Source: Myxococcales bacterium (lineage in GTDB: Bacteria; Myxococcota; Polyangia; Fen-1088). From it: a stretch of 8,447 nucleotides of DNA. The notes beneath the pieces were generated by a model. The model worked only from the letters and a program-made list of their open reading frames with translations, was not told the origin of the DNA and made no database searches. The first letter of the stretch is position 1. Each line of letters begins with the position of its first letter. The DNA lies in contig PMLH01000619.1 of the NCBI GenBank assembly GCA_003159055.1, positions 1 through 8,447 on the forward strand, given 5' to 3'. The position numbers were made by a program, and so were the translations under genes. Below are positions 6,373 to 8,447 of the stretch, piece by piece.

Positions 6373-7544
6373 TGCGGTCCATGCTCGCGCTTGCGACCAC
6401 TGCCATTCTCGCCTGTGGCAAGCCGGTTGGGCTCGACGCACCGGTCACGCCACTCGCGCAGATCCACGTTCAGACCACTTGGCGCGGCGGTGCGCTGGAC
6501 GGCGGAACCGACACGCTCGACGGCGCAGCCACCGGACTCGACGGCGGAGCCAGCCCGTCTCAGCTTCACGTGGCCGTCGTGTGGGGGCAGCAGTGGCTGC
6601 CCGAACCGTTCTGCGCGCTGAACCAGGCGATCGAGCTGGTGTCCGGATTGCCGGCTGATCTGCGGAAAGTCGTCGACACCGGCTGTCGCGACAGCTTCGG
6701 CTTCATCCCCGCTCGCGCAGGCGCGGACGTCGTCCTCGCGCCAGATGGGTCAGCAACCATTCCCTTGATCAGCTTGCCAGCCGCCGATCTCATGGTTGGC
6801 GATCTCTCGTCACGGATAGCCTATGCGAGCTTGGTCGTCTACGACGATCGCAACCTCAACGGTGCGCTCGACTTCCGCCACCCGCAGCGACAACAACAGG
6901 GGGGCGAACCCATCGACGACGCTGCTGGCCCTCCCGACGTGGTCTATGGCGCAAGCTTCATTTCGATGACCCAGCCGGACCGCCGGGTGGCGTATCTGGA
7001 GGGCAGCTTCAATCCGTATGTGGCGTTCTATCCGCGTGGACCAGTTGGCAATTGCCCAGAGCCGCCCAAAGTATTCTCGATTCTGTCGGCCAGCGGATTT
7101 GCTCTGACCCCAGGCACGCTGGCCAGCATCGCTGGCGGGGAGTTTCCGTTGGAGGAGAGTTGCGACACGGCGCCGATTGACGACACCATCACGATTGATC
7201 TGTCGGCTGATCCAGCCAAGCTCGCCGAGCTCTCACAGCTCGCTTGCACGACCAATGACAGCGGCGGTGTGACCTACTACCGCAAGCCTCCGGCGACGCT
7301 GGACCTGACGGGCCTGGCTTGGACCTGCACAGGCTTCCCTCGCTTGGTCGGTGACGACGCCGGAGTCCCGTCGGGACAGCAGCTGGTGGTTGCCAGCACG
7401 CCCGACCAACCTTGCCGGTCCGCGCTGCACTACACCCTGCGTGGCTGTAGGAACGACCCGGCGTGCGCCACGCCAAGCTGGGACTTCACCGCGCCGGGAT
7501 CGCAACCCTCGTGGTGGCCCCCGACCTGCCAACCTCTCCCATGA
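6360..7544 (+). CDS. Cys-rich putative lipoprotein, unknown function (operon gene 2)
   Basis: The 394-residue product has a short signal peptide ending in the lipobox ILAC (Cys19), so it should be lipid-anchored in the cell envelope. Residues 45-65 are three tandem heptads, A-LDGGTD, T-LDGAAT and G-LDGGAS, forming a linker. The folded part starts near SQLHVAVVWGQQW. Residues 163-171, DRNLNGALD, fit the calcium-binding loop pattern DxNxNGxxD of EF-hand or dockerin-like loops and follow a hydrophobic strand (AYASLVVYD). There are about eleven Cys after the lipobox, several clustered near the C-terminus (CRSALHYTLRGCRNDPAC), which suggests disulfides in the periplasm or at the surface. I do not recognise a family. 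It overlaps gene 1 by 13 nt and gene 3 by 4 nt (ATGA), placing it in the middle of one operon. Confidence 0.8.
   Translation: MATVVRSMLALATTAILACGKPVGLDAPVTPLAQIHVQTTWRGGALDGGTDTLDGAATGLDGGASPSQLHVAVVWGQQWLPEPFCALNQAIELVSGLPADLRKVVDTGCRDSFGFIPARAGADVVLAPDGSATIPLISLPAADLMVGDLSSRIAYASLVVYDDRNLNGALDFRHPQRQQQGGEPIDDAAGPPDVVYGASFISMTQPDRRVAYLEGSFNPYVAFYPRGPVGNCPEPPKVFSILSASGFALTPGTLASIAGGEFPLEESCDTAPIDDTITIDLSADPAKLAELSQLACTTNDSGGVTYYRKPPATLDLTGLAWTCTGFPRLVGDDAGVPSGQQLVVASTPDQPCRSALHYTLRGCRNDPACATPSWDFTAPGSQPSWWPPTCQPLP
6492..6554 (+). repeat. Three in-frame 21-bp tandem repeats encoding an LDG heptad
   Basis: Units 6492-6512, 6513-6533 and 6534-6554 share the core CTSGACGGCG and encode A-LDGGTD, T-LDGAAT and G-LDGGAS. 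They lie just after the lipid anchor of the envelope lipoprotein, so they form a flexible spacer. Since 21 bp is a whole number of codons, gain or loss of units would keep the frame. Confidence 0.75.
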
Positions 7545-8332
7545 CGTCGAAACACGGGTCGGCCAAGGTCGTGCTGCTTCTCCTCGCCGTCGCGAGTACG
7601 GGCAAGGTGCACGCGGCTTCCACCCAGGGCGTTCCTGGTGCGCCCGGTGCCGGACTTGTCGGGCCGAGCGCCGGCCTGCCCGTCACCCCCGTTTTCGACG
7701 AGGACCCTGCGCCTCGCCTTTCGTTGCCCACGGAAAGCGACCGCGCCCTGTGGAGGAAGCCCGGCTTTCGTTTTGGTCTCGGTCTGGTCTACGGGCGCTT
7801 GTACGGCATCGGCGGGCCACCCGACGGACAATTGATTGGGCCAACCATCCGCGGCGGCGTGCGCTTGGACGAAGCCTGGTCGCTGATGGGTTCGCTTTCC
7901 TACCTCTATGCGAAGGGCACGGGAACTGCCATGCAGGGGCTGCGCTTCGCCGGCACCCTCGAGCCTACCTGGCACGCCACCGAGCATCTTTCATTCGCGG
8001 TCGGCATCGGATTTGGCGGCATCATCGAGCCGTCGACCTCGCGACCGAATCCCGAACCGCAGGCGGTCGACACCTCGTACACCTTCCCGGACGCGAAGAC
8101 ACCGCTGCCCAGCTGCAACGGCGTCGGCGTGGCGGGCCTGGTGCGCACGGAGTGGACCATGGTGCTGGGCCCGCGCTCTGCGACCGGCTTGCTGCTGCAA
8201 ATGGACGGACAGTGGACAGGCTGCGTGGACGACACCGGCGTGCTCGAGCCGGACACCGCGACGCCGATCGTGCGCAGACAATGGTGGCCGCACCTCGGCG
8301 GCTCGCTCACCTGGGAGATCCTGTGGCGCTAG
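7541..8332 (+). CDS. Exported barrel-like envelope protein, unknown function (operon gene 3)
   Basis: The 263-residue product has a clear signal peptide: a Lys-containing start, the core VVLLLLAVAST, and a likely signal peptidase I site after VHA at residue 25. A Gly/Pro-rich linker follows to about residue 60. From about 70 the sequence alternates strands and turns (FRFGLGLVYGRLYGIGG, IRGGVRLDEAWSLMGSLSYL, LSFAVGIGFGGIIEP, ATGLLLQMDGQW) and ends SLTWEILWR. This is typical of an outer-membrane beta-barrel. One Cys pair (PSCNG and TGCVDD) could form a disulfide. The ATG at 7541 overlaps the stop of gene 2 as ATGA, indicating translational coupling; upstream in-frame starts lie inside gene 2. 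I do not recognise a family. Like gene 1 it is barrel-like, so the operon sandwiches a lipoprotein between two candidate barrels. Confidence 0.8.
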   Translation: MTSKHGSAKVVLLLLAVASTGKVHAASTQGVPGAPGAGLVGPSAGLPVTPVFDEDPAPRLSLPTESDRALWRKPGFRFGLGLVYGRLYGIGGPPDGQLIGPTIRGGVRLDEAWSLMGSLSYLYAKGTGTAMQGLRFAGTLEPTWHATEHLSFAVGIGFGGIIEPSTSRPNPEPQAVDTSYTFPDAKTPLPSCNGVGVAGLVRTEWTMVLGPRSATGLLLQMDGQWTGCVDDTGVLEPDTATPIVRRQWWPHLGGSLTWEILWR

Positions 8333-8447
8333 GAGCCTGTCGCGGTGACCCGGACCGAGCGTGGCGGAGCGCAGCCGGGCCGGATGCGAGGCGCGAGGAG
8401 GGCGAATACTCGACGTATTCAACCGACGAGCAACGAAGCAGACGGCC
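8329..8447. repeat. Palindromic intergenic repeat element, left part (continues past the edge)
   Basis: The element starts at the stop codon of the preceding gene with CTAGGAGCCTGTC and contains a perfect 6-bp inverted repeat, GAATAC-TCGAC-GTATTC, at 8404-8420. Imperfect complementary arms surround it (GGCCGGATGCG on the left against GCAGACGGCC on the right). From memory, sequences of this make-up, ending in a mirrored GACAGGCTCC, recur between genes in several deltaproteobacterial genomes. That terminal mirror lies beyond the window. It has no coding capacity and could fold into a long hairpin that also acts as a terminator for the operon. Confidence 0.55.

Noticed and set aside
1..8447. CRISPR array, tRNA or rRNA genes.
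   Set aside because: No regularly spaced direct repeats, no cloverleaf-type T-arm sequences and no conserved rRNA stretches were seen on either strand.

Overview
The window looks like chromosomal DNA of a high-GC Gram-negative bacterium, most likely a myxobacterium or another deltaproteobacterial relative. This is an inference from the GC-rich codon use, the lipoproteins with Pro/Gly/Asp-rich linkers and the barrel-like envelope proteins. There is no rRNA or protein marker to confirm it.

Left part (1-1156), accessory DNA on the minus strand: a HEPN-like protein gene (1033-380) is followed 3 nt after its stop by a 75-nt imperfect palindrome (376-302) built like an integron attC site. Beyond it lies a broken BrnT toxin gene (251-87) and the start of an intact BrnA-like antitoxin gene that runs off the left edge (84-1). 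The order gene, attC, toxin-antitoxin pair reads like two integron cassettes in the same orientation, one of them decaying. No integrase is in the window.

Middle part (1157-5524), mostly core-type genes: a frameshifted flotillin/SPFH C-terminal remnant (minus), a complete Cys-type glutathione peroxidase (plus), and a convergent minus-strand pair made of a lipoprotein and a thioredoxin-like [2Fe-2S] ferredoxin. Divergent from that pair is a complete phosphoketolase (xfp, plus). Xfp cleaves xylulose-5-P and/or fructose-6-P to acetyl-phosphate; no acetate kinase or phosphotransacetylase lies beside it.

Right part (5713-8332): a compact three-gene plus-strand operon with overlapping reading frames (13 nt and 4 nt). 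It encodes an exported barrel-like protein, a Cys-rich lipoprotein carrying a 3 x 21-bp in-frame repeat and an EF-hand/dockerin-like loop, and a second exported barrel-like protein. All three are of unknown function and probably act together in the cell envelope. Starting at the last stop codon, the window ends in the left half of a palindromic intergenic repeat element (8329-8447) that continues past the edge.

The most notable observations are the attC-like site tying a HEPN gene to a decaying BrnT/BrnA module, the orphaned antitoxin, and the unassigned three-gene envelope operon.
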